Origin: Deltaproteobacteria bacterium
GTDB taxonomy: Bacteria > Desulfobacterota > Desulfobulbia > Desulfobulbales > Desulfurivibrionaceae
DNA length: 64,000 nt
Assembly (NCBI GenBank): GCA_021811385.1
Contig: JAJZPC010000001.1
Span: 1-64,000 of the forward strand
Direction of reading: 5' to 3'
The stretch's first letter is position 1. Each line of letters opens with the position of its first letter. Of this stretch, positions 50,809 to 60,543 are shown piece after piece. The notes under the pieces were generated by a model. It was not told where the DNA came from. It was given only the letters and a program-made list of their open reading frames with translations, and searched no databases. Position numbers and translations under genes: made by a program.

Positions 50809-51260
50809 TGGATCGTCTGTTCATGACCATTGCCACCGGTTTCGGCGCGGGTTATCTGCCCAAGGCCCCCGGCACCTGGGGGTCGCTGGTGGCCCTGCCC
50901 CTGCATTTTTTCCTCCGCCAGCTACCGCCGAACCACTATGCCCTTGCCCTGGCGGGGATCTTTTTCATCGCCGTCATCACGGCCGGACAGGCGGAAAAGA
51001 TCCTGGATCGCAAAGACCCGGGCGTGGTGGTGATCGACGAGGTCATCGGCATGCTCATCACCCTCATTGGTGCCCCGAACAACCCCCTGATCTGGCTGCT
51101 GGGATTTTTCATCTTCCGTTTTTTCGACATCTTCAAGCCCTACCCCATCCGGATCATCGACCAACGGATCAACGGCGGCATGGGCATTGTCCTGGACGAT
51201 GTTCTGGCTGGAATTTACAGCCTTATTGTCCTGCAAGTTTTCTGCTATGCTGTACTTTGA
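50808..51260 (+). CDS. pgpA: phosphatidylglycerophosphatase A
   Basis: GFGAGYLPKAPGTWGSLVALPL, VVIDEVIGMLITL, FRFFDIFKPYPIRIIDQRINGGMGIVLDDVLAGIYS. Confidence 0.92.
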   Translation: MDRLFMTIATGFGAGYLPKAPGTWGSLVALPLHFFLRQLPPNHYALALAGIFFIAVITAGQAEKILDRKDPGVVVIDEVIGMLITLIGAPNNPLIWLLGFFIFRFFDIFKPYPIRIIDQRINGGMGIVLDDVLAGIYSLIVLQVFCYAVL

Positions 51261-51344
51261 TAGGAAAAAACTCCCCGCTTCCGCAAGGTCCAGCCCCTTC
51301 TAGAGGCAGGCCTCCGGAGGCATTGTCTCCGGAGGCGCCGTGTC

Positions 51345-54300
51345 ATGCCCAAAAACAAACCCTCTCTCCATGGGTCTATATTTTTCCGCTTCATTCCTCC
51401 GGCCATCCGCCGCCTCTGCCTGCGGTTGGGCCAGGGGATGGCAATCCTCTTCACTGTCTACGCCCTGGCCGGATTCTTCCTTGCCCCCTCTCTGCTGAAC
51501 AAATTCCTCCCGCAATACGCTGCGGAACAGCTGCACGCCCGGTTGACCATGGAGGCGATCCGGATCAACCCCCTTCTTTTCACCTGCGAAATCAAAGGGT
51601 TGCGCCTGACACAGGAGGGCGAAGGCGAACCGGTTCTTGCGGTGGAGCGGTTGTTCGTCGATTTTGAAACAGAAAGCCTGTTTCGCCGGGCCTGGACCTT
51701 TGCCGATCTGGTCATTGAAAAACCCGCCCTCCGCCTCGCAATCGACAACGATGGCCGTCTCAACCTGGCGCGGCTGAACCCCTCCGGCTCTGCCGGGGCA
51801 GAGGAACCGGCAATAAGTCCTGCCCCTGCCGAACCACACCCCCTGCCCCGCCTCTATCTCCAGCATTTTTCCCTGTCCGGCGGCTCGGCCAGCCTTACGG
51901 ATCAGAGTAAAAAATCGCCCCCCAAGCCCTTTGCCATCGACCCGCTGAACATCGAGCTGGTCAAGGTCTCCACCCTACCCGAGCAGCGCGGGGCCTATGC
52001 GGTTTCCGCCGCCCTGCCCGAAGGCGGCTCCCTTGGTTGGAAGGGCACCCTGTCCCTTGCCCCGATTCTGGCCACCGGCTCTCTTGAGCTCAAGAACTTC
52101 AAACCCGCCACCATCTGGCGCTTTCTCCCGGAGCGGGTCCATATCGCTCCCCCCCCGGGCACCCTTGCGCTCACGGCAGACTACCGCTTTTCCTTGCCGG
52201 ATGGGAAACCTGCCCTTGAGATGCATCCTGTCGCCATCACACTCCAGGGCCTCGCTGTACAAGGCACGAACGCACCCCAGCCCCTCCTGACGCTCAACAC
52301 GCTCACCGCCTCGGGCGGCCGGATCGATCTGGCCAAGCATCAGGTGCTGTTCCCGACCCTCGCTGTACATGGCCTTGCGGCAACAGCGAGCATGGATGCC
52401 AACGGGCGCGGCAACTGGGAGGGACTTGTCGAGCCAGAGGAGGACGAGGAGCCCACCGAGCCCTGGCAGATCGGGATTGACTCCCTCACCGTCGCCGACT
52501 CCACCGTGGGATTCAGCAGCGACAGCCCTGCCAATCCCATCAACCTCACCCTGGACCTGACCAAGCTCTCCCTGGCCAGCGCCACGGTTGACCTTGGCAA
52601 ACGACAGGCGTCGGGCAAGCATCTTGCCCTGTCCGGCGGCGGGCTTACCCTGAATCTGGGGATTGCATCCCCCGCGAAGGCTGCCCAAGCACCTGACAAG
52701 GGACATGAGCCGACCAGCCAGGAGCCTCCCTGGAAAACCTCCCTGGATCAACTTGCAATAAACGGCTTTCGGATCGGGTTCACCGACCAAGCCACCAAAA
52801 TCGCCTACACCTTGCGCGACCTCACCGCCGAGGTAAAAGACATCGGCCACCCCACCCAGCCCATCGCCTTCGATCTTAAAACCGGTGTCGAACAGGGCGG
52901 CGAGGCAACACTGCGCGGCACCGCCTCCCAGAAAGGCGACCGGATCGAGACCCAGGCGCAGATCGCACGCTTTAGCCTCAAACCGCTGGATGGACTGGTT
53001 GACCGGAAAGCCGCGGTTGCTCTGGTTTCCGGCAGCCTCTCGGCGGATGTGCGCCTGCTTCGCACCCAAGGCGAACTCCAACAGGCCACCCTCACCCTCG
53101 ACGGCGACGCCAGCATCAACGATTTACACCTCAGGGAAGACGACACCGGCGACCGGCTCCTTGCCTGGAAAGAGGCGACGGTCAGCGGCCTTGCCTTAAG
53201 CCTCAACCCGGATCGCCTCACCATCCGGGAGGTGCGGATGCAGGCGCCTGGAACAAAGATCATCATCTTCAAGGATAAGAGCATCAATCTTGCCAAACTC
53301 CGCAAGCAGGAGACCCAGCCGCAGCCTTCCGCGCCAGTCGCGGCAGACAAGGATCAAAAACCCTTTCCGGTGGCGGTGGAGCGGGTACGCCTGGAAAACG
53401 GCGTGGTGGATTTTGCCGATTTCAGCCTGGTGCTGCCCTTTGCCACCCGTATCCATCAGTGCAGGGGCTCGGCCAACTCCATCTCCAGCGAACCGGCAAG
53501 CAAGCCCGCGCTCAAATTCGACGGCAGGGTGGGCGAATTCGGCCAGGCCAAGGCGTCCGGCAGCCTGATGCCCTTTGCGCCCAAACGATTCACCGACATT
53601 ACGGTGCTATTCCGCAACGTGGCCATGGCGCCCCTTTCCCCCTACACCGCAACCTTTGCCGGCCGGACCATCGCCTCGGGCAAACTCAACCTGGATCTTG
53701 AGTACAAGATCAAAGAGAGCGAGCTGGCCGGCAAAAACTCGGTGGTGATGGAGGACTTCACCCTGGGCGATCGGGTGGAGAGCCCCACCGCCATGAGCCT
53801 GCCCCTTGATCTGGCCATTGCCCTGCTCACCGACAGCCAGGGGAAGATCGATCTGGCGGTGCCGATCAACGGCAATGTGGACCATCCGGAATTTTCTTAC
53901 GGAGTCGTTGTCCGGGAGGCGATATTCAACCTGCTCTCCAAGGTGGTGACTGCGCCATTCAGGGCGCTGGCCAGCCTGTTCGGCAGCGGGACGAAAAATC
54001 CGGACGCGGTTCTGTTCGAGCCGGGCAGGGCGGATGTGCCTCCTCCGGAGCAGGAAAAGCTCAAAGCAGTGAGCGGGGTGCTGGACAAGAAAAAACAGCT
54101 CGTCCTCACCGTACATGGGGGCTTTGATCCGGCCCTGGACGGGAGTGCGCTCAAAACCGCGCATATTCGCCAGGCCCTGGCGCAAAAACTTGGCGCAAAA
54201 CTCAGAGCGGGCGAAGAGCCAGACCCTGTCGCCTTTGACAGCGGCAAGACCCAACGGGCACTGGAATCCCTGGCCGGAGATGAGAGACTGAAAACCGCGC

Positions 54301-54602
54301 TGGCCGAGTACGAAAAGGCCACGGGCAACAAGGCCAAACGGGTGAACCCGGCCCTGGCCCTGATCGGCAAGGGAAGCGAGGACAGCGAGTTCTACCAGTC
54401 CCTGTTTGCATATCTGGTGAAAACCGCGCCCTTGCCCCAGGCGGAGCTCGCGAGGCTGGCCGAACAACGGGGCAAGGCAATCGCCCAGGAACTCACGGAC
54501 CGGGCCGGAGCGGATAGCGCCCGAATCACCGTTGGCTCTGCCGTGCAGAGCCAAGAAGAAGACGGGGCCGTACCCGCCAAGCTGGAATTGGGGCTGCGCT
54601 GA
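51345..54602 (+). CDS. DUF748 / AsmA-like domain protein (large, N-terminal membrane anchor)
   Basis: 1085 aa; FFLAPSLLNKFLPQYAAEQLHARLTMEAIRINPLLFTCEIKGLRL start and LTVHGGFDPALDGSALKTAHIRQAL end are DUF748-like. Confidence 0.8.
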   Translation: MPKNKPSLHGSIFFRFIPPAIRRLCLRLGQGMAILFTVYALAGFFLAPSLLNKFLPQYAAEQLHARLTMEAIRINPLLFTCEIKGLRLTQEGEGEPVLAVERLFVDFETESLFRRAWTFADLVIEKPALRLAIDNDGRLNLARLNPSGSAGAEEPAISPAPAEPHPLPRLYLQHFSLSGGSASLTDQSKKSPPKPFAIDPLNIELVKVSTLPEQRGAYAVSAALPEGGSLGWKGTLSLAPILATGSLELKNFKPATIWRFLPERVHIAPPPGTLALTADYRFSLPDGKPALEMHPVAITLQGLAVQGTNAPQPLLTLNTLTASGGRIDLAKHQVLFPTLAVHGLAATASMDANGRGNWEGLVEPEEDEEPTEPWQIGIDSLTVADSTVGFSSDSPANPINLTLDLTKLSLASATVDLGKRQASGKHLALSGGGLTLNLGIASPAKAAQAPDKGHEPTSQEPPWKTSLDQLAINGFRIGFTDQATKIAYTLRDLTAEVKDIGHPTQPIAFDLKTGVEQGGEATLRGTASQKGDRIETQAQIARFSLKPLDGLVDRKAAVALVSGSLSADVRLLRTQGELQQATLTLDGDASINDLHLREDDTGDRLLAWKEATVSGLALSLNPDRLTIREVRMQAPGTKIIIFKDKSINLAKLRKQETQPQPSAPVAADKDQKPFPVAVERVRLENGVVDFADFSLVLPFATRIHQCRGSANSISSEPASKPALKFDGRVGEFGQAKASGSLMPFAPKRFTDITVLFRNVAMAPLSPYTATFAGRTIASGKLNLDLEYKIKESELAGKNSVVMEDFTLGDRVESPTAMSLPLDLAIALLTDSQGKIDLAVPINGNVDHPEFSYGVVVREAIFNLLSKVVTAPFRALASLFGSGTKNPDAVLFEPGRADVPPPEQEKLKAVSGVLDKKKQLVLTVHGGFDPALDGSALKTAHIRQALAQKLGAKLRAGEEPDPVAFDSGKTQRALESLAGDERLKTALAEYEKATGNKAKRVNPALALIGKGSEDSEFYQSLFAYLVKTAPLPQAELARLAEQRGKAIAQELTDRAGADSARITVGSAVQSQEEDGAVPAKLELGLR

Positions 54603-54638
54603 AGGCAGTTCTTGCCAAAATTCTCCCTGCGCTTGGCC

Positions 54639-54688
54639 TTGACAATGGCACACAGAAGATGCATACTGATGCATACAAAACATGCATC
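54639..54688 (+). promoter_or_regulatory. candidate vapBC promoter/operator
   Basis: TTGACA-N17-CATACT overlapped by direct repeats GATGCATAC (54658-54666, 54668-54676) plus a third ATGCAT palindrome. Confidence 0.4.
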
Positions 54689-54702
54689 ACAGGGGAACCT
54701 CC

Positions 54703-54900
54703 ATGAGAACGACACTGAATATCGAAGATACCTTGCTGGAAAAAGCTGCGAAATTGACCGGGATTACGGAAAAGACATCTCTGGTCAAACTCGGATTGCA
54801 GGCCCTCATTGCCAAGGAAAGCGCGAAAAGACTCGCCGGACTGGGGGGAACTGAAAAAAATCTGGAAATGATCCCGCGGCGAAGACCCGAGGAATCATGA
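54703..54900 (+). CDS. vapB: type II antitoxin, VapB family
   Basis: MRTTLNIEDTLLEKAAKLTGITEKTSLVKLGLQALI; immediately before a PIN toxin. Confidence 0.85.
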   Translation: MRTTLNIEDTLLEKAAKLTGITEKTSLVKLGLQALIAKESAKRLAGLGGTEKNLEMIPRRRPEES

Positions 54901-54901
54901 T

Positions 54902-55258
54902 ATGATCCTGGTCGACACCTCGGTTTGGGTGGATCATTTACGGTCCGGAACCATCGGACTTGACGCATTATTGAATGACAACCAGGTCATCTGCCACCCG
55001 TTTATCATCGGCGAACTCGCTTGCGGATATCTCAAGAATAGAACGGAAATACTCGCCCTCCTCCAGGAACTTCCCATGGCGATCCGCGCAGATGACGAGG
55101 AGCTTATCACGTTCATTGACGATTACACGCTGATGGGAAAAGGGCTGGGGTATATCGATATCCATCTGCTCATGTCCGCCATGCTGACCAAGGTTCCGCT
55201 CTGGACAATTGACAAGCGGTTGCATGAGATCTCCTTACAGCTTCGCTTAACCCATTGA
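54902..55258 (+). CDS. vapC: type II toxin, VapC PIN-domain ribonuclease
   Basis: MILVDTSVWVDHLR, IGELACGYLKNR, GYIDIHLLMSAML PIN acidic residues. Confidence 0.88.
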   Translation: MILVDTSVWVDHLRSGTIGLDALLNDNQVICHPFIIGELACGYLKNRTEILALLQELPMAIRADDEELITFIDDYTLMGKGLGYIDIHLLMSAMLTKVPLWTIDKRLHEISLQLRLTH

Positions 55259-55477
55259 TATCGCGGGGCAGGCAGCAAAAATGACACTGAAATCGATCGA
55301 GGGAATCGATGTTGACGGGAAACCAACCTTCAGCCGAAGCAATTCAGGCCACAAGCTCCTTCATTCAAACAGCGATATTTTACAATCATGCTGGTGCCGT
55401 GCATGCGGACCAGGGTTTAACCACACCACTCCATGCGGACAAAAATCAGGCTCCGTCCCCATTTTCCCAACCTGTAT

Positions 55478-56125
55478 ATGACAAAAATACTTTTCTCCAT
55501 TCTGTTTTGTGCTGCGGCCTTTATGGCGAATGGCTGCGTCTCGGTGCAGATGAAGCCCTCTGCGGGGATGGGGCCTGATGTTTACCGAATCAGCGCCCTG
55601 GCTACCTCGAGAAAGATTATTGGCGAAACCGTGACAATCGCCAAGGAGCGTTGCGCGCAGACGAACAAGCAGTACCTCTTTGTGAAAAATATTTTTCAGC
55701 ACAGCAGCAACTTGGGCATCGACATGGTTTCCTATGAACTCTATTTTACCTGTGTCGAGGCCGGGGACCCGCGACTGAACGAACTGAAATCCCTGCTGAG
55801 TCCTGCTGAAAAAAAGGACGATCAGGCTGGACAGACAAGCCCTGCCAAAGAACCGGTCCAGGAGAAGCCTTCGGTCAGCTCCGGCAAGGACGCTGCTCCT
55901 GCCCCGGATAAGCTGTCGCCGCCAAAAGACGAAAATCAGGGGCAGCAGGAGAAACCCGTCAAGGTTACCGAAGAGCAGGTGCGCGAAAAAAATCCACGGA
56001 TTGCGGTGCCTGAGAGCATGCAGACGGATGACTCCCCCATCATCGAAGAGGATCTGGGCGGGCACCCCCTCGATAGGGAAAATTACCTAAAAAGAAGGTT
56101 TCGCAAGAAAAAACAGACCAAATGA
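55478..56125 (+). CDS. hypothetical lipoprotein with low-complexity C-terminus
   Basis: Signal with lipobox-like FMANGC; PKEP/K-rich tail. Confidence 0.6.
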   Translation: MTKILFSILFCAAAFMANGCVSVQMKPSAGMGPDVYRISALATSRKIIGETVTIAKERCAQTNKQYLFVKNIFQHSSNLGIDMVSYELYFTCVEAGDPRLNELKSLLSPAEKKDDQAGQTSPAKEPVQEKPSVSSGKDAAPAPDKLSPPKDENQGQQEKPVKVTEEQVREKNPRIAVPESMQTDDSPIIEEDLGGHPLDRENYLKRRFRKKKQTK

Positions 56126-56137
56126 CACCAAACAAAC

Positions 56138-56200
56138 GGGGGAGAAACGGGGTCGGGGAAACGGAGAAACGGGAAACGGAGAAACGGGGTCGGGCCAAGA
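56138..56200. repeat. short direct repeats upstream of RAYT gene
   Basis: GGAGAAACGGGGTCGGG at 56141-56157 and 56178-56194 with partial copies between. Confidence 0.7.
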
Positions 56201-56280
56201 TAACATCTTAATTTAACAGAGCAAAAGCGCAATACCTTGATTAATTACGGCCTTAATCAGTCTTTTTTGGTTTATAAAAG

Positions 56281-57020
56281 GTGATTTGCAATATGGCACG
56301 AGCGAAGCGGCACTACCTCCCTGGTCAAGTGTGGCATCTGACGCACCGGTGTCACAAACGGGAGTTTTTGCTCAAGTTCCGCAAGGATCGTCAAAGCTGG
56401 ATGCAGTGGTTGTATGAGGCGAAAAAGCGCTATGGGCTTGTAATCTTCAATTACACAGTAACGTCCAACCATATTCATCTTCTGGTGCTCGATGCCGGTG
56501 ACCGTCATGTGATCCCCCGGTCGATGCAACTGCTGGCCGGACGTGTCGGCCAGGAACATAACCGACGCAAGAATCGCAAGGGAGCCTTTTGAGAAGACAG
56601 ATACCATGCGACCGCAGTGGAGAAGGGAGAGCATCTGTGCCGCTGCCTTGTGTACATGGATCTCAATATGGTTCGGGCCGGGGTTGTGTCGCATCCGGCG
56701 GAATGGGAGCATGGCGGCTATAACGAGATCCAGCAACCGCGCCAAAGGAAATCGCTGATTCATTATGACGCGCTGTGCAGCCATCTTGGCATCGGCAAGT
56801 ATGAACACTTGAGGGAGTCACATCGGGAATGGGTGGAAGCCGCTCTCAAGGCAAAGAGCCATTGCCGGGGAAGATGTGAACCGGTCTCTGGGGTGTCACT
56901 GCTGGGAAGCGAGCTTGAAGGACTTCGGATGCGGTGCTGCCAACCGGTGTCAAAAACTCTGCGGCCCTGCCCAGGGGAGAAGGGCTGGGCAAGGCCGCAG
57001 TCGCCCCGGCGGTGGAGGGG
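56281..57020 (+). pseudogene. REP-associated tyrosine transposase (RAYT, Y1_Tnp), in-frame nonsense mutation
   Basis: MARAKRHYLPGQVWHLTHRCHKREFLLKF...NHIHLLVLD (HUH) then KGAF-TGA-EDRYHATAVEKGEHLCRCLVYMDLNMVRAGVV in the same frame; the stop (56590-56592) replaces a Trp expected in 'GAFWEDRYHAT'. End approximate. Confidence 0.8.
56959..57000. repeat. long hairpin near the 3' end of the RAYT pseudogene
   Basis: CTGCGGCCCTGCCCAG-GGGAGAAGGG-CTGGGCAAGGCCGCAG, 15/16 complementary. Confidence 0.7.
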
Positions 57021-57044
57021 GATTACTGCCGGTGCTGAAGGCGA

Positions 57045-57479
57045 TCACTGGGCGCGGACCTTTCCACCAATCATAAAAGCCGCGCTCACCAAAAAAAGAT
57101 TCTTCACAATATACTGACCTTCCAGGGACAGCCCAAAAGGCGGCTGGGTAAAGCAAATTTCCGGCAGCAGAACCAAAGGCAACATCGTCCCGGGCAACTG
57201 GAGAAGCAGGAGCAGCAGGGCAATGCGGATCAACGGCCGGTAGAGCAGACACAACCCCACGCTCACCTCCCACCAGCCTAGAATCGGCAGGAAAACCTGG
57301 GGCGAAACCCAGTAGACCGTCCGCTTGATCAGCTCCTCCTCCGGGCTCATCCCCAAAGGCTTCAGCAGGCCGAACCAGATAAAGATGAGGGCAATGGAGT
57401 ACCGCATCAGGGGCTGGCAGTAGCGGTCCATCCCCGCGGAAATCCTGAGATCGGCCCGATCAAACCAGGCGCGCATCCG
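57045..57479 (-). CDS. DoxX-like small integral membrane protein
   Basis: Four hydrophobic segments; MRYSIALIFIWFGLLKP...LGWWEVSVGLCLLYRPLIRIALLLLL. Confidence 0.65.
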   Translation of the reverse strand, partial: RMRAWFDRADLRISAGMDRYCQPLMRYSIALIFIWFGLLKPLGMSPEEELIKRTVYWVSPQVFLPILGWWEVSVGLCLLYRPLIRIALLLLLLQLPGTMLPLVLLPEICFTQPPFGLSLEGQYIVKNLFLVSAAFMIGGKVRAQ

Positions 57480-58065
57480 CATTCTCCTCCCCAGCCCGCG
57501 TTTTCCTGTCAAAAAAAGGCGGTCCAGAGGTGACATACACGGATTTGTACTCCGTGTACCGCGTGTCGTAGGAAAACTGCGGGATATGGGCGTTGGTCAG
57601 GATAAAGCTTTCCAGCCGCCTGATCTGGACCTCGGAAAGCTCGCCAAAGCGGACCTGCCTTTCCCGGACGAAATAGTCGCTTGAAAAAAAACGGGAACAC
57701 ACCGCATCGGCCACGATCTCAAAGGGAACCCCCTGGATGTGCTGACCGTTGTGGGTAAAGAGGATTCCTTCCATTGGCGGCTCTTCCACCGGGTGGTTGT
57801 CGGCAATGTATGAAAACGACACCCCGCCCATGCTGATATCGAGCACCCGGCCAACCCCCTGATGAAACACATACATCTCATGGCGCGGAGTGAACCGGGG
57901 GAATTTCCCGTGGTGCGCTCCCTGCGCGTTGCCGGCCCGGACATGCCTGCCGCCCCCGGTGTCGAGCCGGTTCCCCGGCCGATTTTCCAACCCCTCTCCG
58001 TTTCCGGCCTGAGAGGCGTTGCTGAGAGGGGTAATCCTACAGATACCATCTTCCGACTTTCCCAT
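57460..58065 (-). CDS. PilZ-domain-like protein
   Basis: FTPRHEMYVFHQGVGRVLDISMGGVSFSYIAD (PilZ DxSxxG). Confidence 0.75.
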   Translation of the reverse strand: MGKSEDGICRITPLSNASQAGNGEGLENRPGNRLDTGGGRHVRAGNAQGAHHGKFPRFTPRHEMYVFHQGVGRVLDISMGGVSFSYIADNHPVEEPPMEGILFTHNGQHIQGVPFEIVADAVCSRFFSSDYFVRERQVRFGELSEVQIRRLESFILTNAHIPQFSYDTRYTEYKSVYVTSGPPFFDRKTRAGEENADARLV

Positions 58066-58243
58066 GACCATTCCTCCTTTTTTGCTGGCATATCTTCAGG
58101 GCTCGACCAAGCGGCAGTAAAGACACTGTAACGGCCCCCAATGATAAATAAAAATGAATAATATAAATCTTTAATGCAAATTTAATTTATGATACCATTC
58201 CGGGAAACAGCACGCCCAACCATTATCCTGCGAGGCGCCCCTG

Positions 58244-59218
58244 ATGAGCATCACCCTGAGACAACTGGAAATCTTTGTCGCCGTGGCCGAAACCCAGCAG
58301 GTGACCAAGGCAAGCGAGAAGCTGTTCCTGACCCAATCGGCAGTGAGCATGGCCTTAAACGAGCTGCAAAATCAACTGGCCGGCCCTCTTTTCGACCGGC
58401 GGGGCCGCACCCTGCTGATCAACGACCGTGGCCGCTATCTCCTGCCATTTGCCAAGGAGATCCTCTGCCAGATCAACAACATCGAAACCCTGATGACCGA
58501 AAAAAAGGACAAGGTTATCGGCGCGCTGAAAATCGTGGCCAGCTCCACTGTCGGCAATTATGTCCTGCCCTACCTGATCGGCGCCTTCAAGCATATGCAC
58601 CCCTCGGTCTCCATCGACATGGAGGTCTGCAACACCCGCCATGCCGAGGAACTTATCGTCAGCGGCAGCATGGATCTGGGCTTTGTGGAGGGCGAGGTCA
58701 GTAATGACCAGATTGCCACGCTCCCCTGGCTGCAGGATGAACTGATGGTGATCGCCAGCCCGGCCAGCGAAATCGGCGCCCAAAAGACCTTCCGGGTGCC
58801 GGAGGATCTGGAGAGATGCGAATGGGTCATGCGGGAAAAGGGCTCGGGCACGGCCCAGATCTTCAAGAAGAAACTGGGCCGCCACGTCACCGGCCTCAAG
58901 GTGGTCATGGAACTCGGCCATACCGAGGCCATCAAAAAGGCGGTGGAATCGAACGCCGGGGTCGCCTGCCTCTCAAAACTGGCGGTCTGCCGGGAGGTGG
59001 AACAGGGATGGCTGGCAGGGCTGCCCGTGGAGGGGGTTGATATGAAACGGACCCTGCAGATCATTCAATACAAGAAAAAGGCCTCCACCAACCTGATGGA
59101 GGAGTTCATCAACTTCTGCGCCCTGCTCAACGAGTGCAGCCAGGGCTGCGCCTGCCTCTCCTCGCCCTGGAAGCTTCAGGATCTGCTGGCCAAATCCTGC
59201 CGGCAGCCAGGGGCGTAA
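58244..59218 (+). CDS. LysR-family transcriptional regulator
   Basis: ITLRQLEIFVAVAETQQVTKASEKLFLTQSAVSMALNELQNQLAGPLFDRRGR HTH; periplasmic-binding-like effector domain. Confidence 0.93.
   Translation: MSITLRQLEIFVAVAETQQVTKASEKLFLTQSAVSMALNELQNQLAGPLFDRRGRTLLINDRGRYLLPFAKEILCQINNIETLMTEKKDKVIGALKIVASSTVGNYVLPYLIGAFKHMHPSVSIDMEVCNTRHAEELIVSGSMDLGFVEGEVSNDQIATLPWLQDELMVIASPASEIGAQKTFRVPEDLERCEWVMREKGSGTAQIFKKKLGRHVTGLKVVMELGHTEAIKKAVESNAGVACLSKLAVCREVEQGWLAGLPVEGVDMKRTLQIIQYKKKASTNLMEEFINFCALLNECSQGCACLSSPWKLQDLLAKSCRQPGA
59159..59212 (+). repeat. 54-bp direct repeat copy A (encodes the LysR C-terminus)
   Basis: TCCTCGCCCTGGAAGCTTCAGGATCTGCTGGCCAAATCCTGCCGGCAGCCAGGG; second copy at 60544-60597. 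Confidence 0.85.
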
Positions 59219-59520
59219 AAAGGTCCATTGCAGAAGAGGGGCTCTCTCTTATCCTGTTTTCCATCTCAAGCGACAGTCCGCAATAGCCAGTTACTCATCT
59301 TTCTTCTCTCCCCCCGGTTTTATTCGTGTTTGTGTCGTCTGCAAGACAGAAGGGAATTCCGCTGCTTGATAGTATAGCTCTATTCCCGCGAACAGCGGTG
59401 GGCAGGCTTTTCCAGCGCATCTATCCCTGGCGCTACACGTACGGCGATCTCAGCATCGAAAGCAATTTCGGTTCCGGATCATTCGGGAAAAGCATGAAAC
59501 ATACAGCAAGGAGAAATGTT

Positions 59521-60414
59521 ATGGGAAACAGCATGAGAAAGATCGGGATGATGTGTATAGCCCTGCTGGTCAGCGCCATGTTCGTCGCGACAGTTCAGGC
59601 AGAAATCAAGATCGGCGTCATGTCCCTGCGGGGCGCGCCCAAGGCCATGGAGGAATGGGCCGCGACCGGGGAGTATCTCGCCGGCAAGATGGGAGAGCCC
59701 GTTACCATTATGCCCCTCCAGTTCGCCACCCTTGAGCCCATGTTGAAAGACGGCAAGATCGATTTCGCGCTGGCGAACTCCGCTTTCTTCGTGGAGGCGG
59801 AAAAATTGTACGGCGCCAAGGCCGTGGCCATGCAGATCAATTCGGCGGGCGGCAGACCGGTCAAGGAGTTCGGCGGGGTGATCTTCGTGCGCAAGGACAG
59901 CCCCATCAATAATCTTGCCGACCTCAAAGGCAAGAAATTCATGGTGGTGAAAGCGATCTCTTTTGGCGGCGGCCAAATGGCCATGCGGCTTCTTCTTCAG
60001 AACGGGATCGATTACCGGAAGGATTTTGCCGAGTTCAAGGAAGGCATCAAGCATGACAATGTGATTCTGGCCGTGAAAAACGGAGCCATGGATGCGGGAA
60101 CCGTCCGCACCGATCTCTTGGAGGCCATGGCTGCGGAAGGAAAGATCTCCATGTCCGACTTCAAGATCATCAACCAGATCAAGGACAGCTTCCCCTTTGT
60201 GCATAGCACTGAGTTGTATCCCGAGTGGCCCATGATTGCGGCAAAACATGTTGATGCAGACAAAGCCAAGAAGCTCGGCGAGGCCCTCATCGCGATGAAG
60301 GCTGATTCCGATGCGGCAAAAAAAGCCGGGATTCTCGGCTGGGGGCCGCCCGCCGACTTTAAAAGCGTGCGGGAATGCCTGAAGGCCCTTAAGCATGGGG
60401 CTTTTGCCAACTAA
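59521..60414 (+). CDS. PhnD-like phosphate/phosphonate ABC-type periplasmic substrate-binding protein
   Basis: Signal peptide MRKIGMMCIALLVSAMFVATVQA; IKIGVMSLRGAPKAMEEW...FALANSAFFVEAEKLYGAKAVAM...VRKDSPINNLADLKGKKF. Confidence 0.8.
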   Translation: MGNSMRKIGMMCIALLVSAMFVATVQAEIKIGVMSLRGAPKAMEEWAATGEYLAGKMGEPVTIMPLQFATLEPMLKDGKIDFALANSAFFVEAEKLYGAKAVAMQINSAGGRPVKEFGGVIFVRKDSPINNLADLKGKKFMVVKAISFGGGQMAMRLLLQNGIDYRKDFAEFKEGIKHDNVILAVKNGAMDAGTVRTDLLEAMAAEGKISMSDFKIINQIKDSFPFVHSTELYPEWPMIAAKHVDADKAKKLGEALIAMKADSDAAKKAGILGWGPPADFKSVRECLKALKHGAFAN

Positions 60415-60509
60415 CGAATCCCGCGAATCGTGACTGGTTTCGAAAAAAGAGGAATTGTCGCCAAATGTATCCTCATCGTTTCAATGCCGGCGCAGGGTTT
60501 GATGACCGT

Positions 60510-60540
60510 GCCTGCGGTGGAGGCTATTTACACCGCAGGC
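60510..60540. terminator. hairpin downstream of the PhnD-like gene
   Basis: GCCTGCGGTG-GAGGCTATTTA-CACCGCAGGC, 10/10; no clear U-tract. Confidence 0.45.
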
Positions 60541-60543
60541 CGT

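Noticed and set aside
51975-53081. 368-aa minus-strand ORF
   Set aside because: Antisense to the DUF748 gene.
56590-56592. In-frame TGA in the RAYT gene as a selenocysteine codon
   Set aside because: The position corresponds to Trp in the RAYT motif GAFWEDRYHAT; single TGG-to-TGA mutation is simpler and no SECIS-like hairpin was obvious immediately after it.
57021-57117. C-terminal end of the RAYT ORF
   Set aside because: Overlaps the DoxX-like gene on the opposite strand and has no RAYT similarity.
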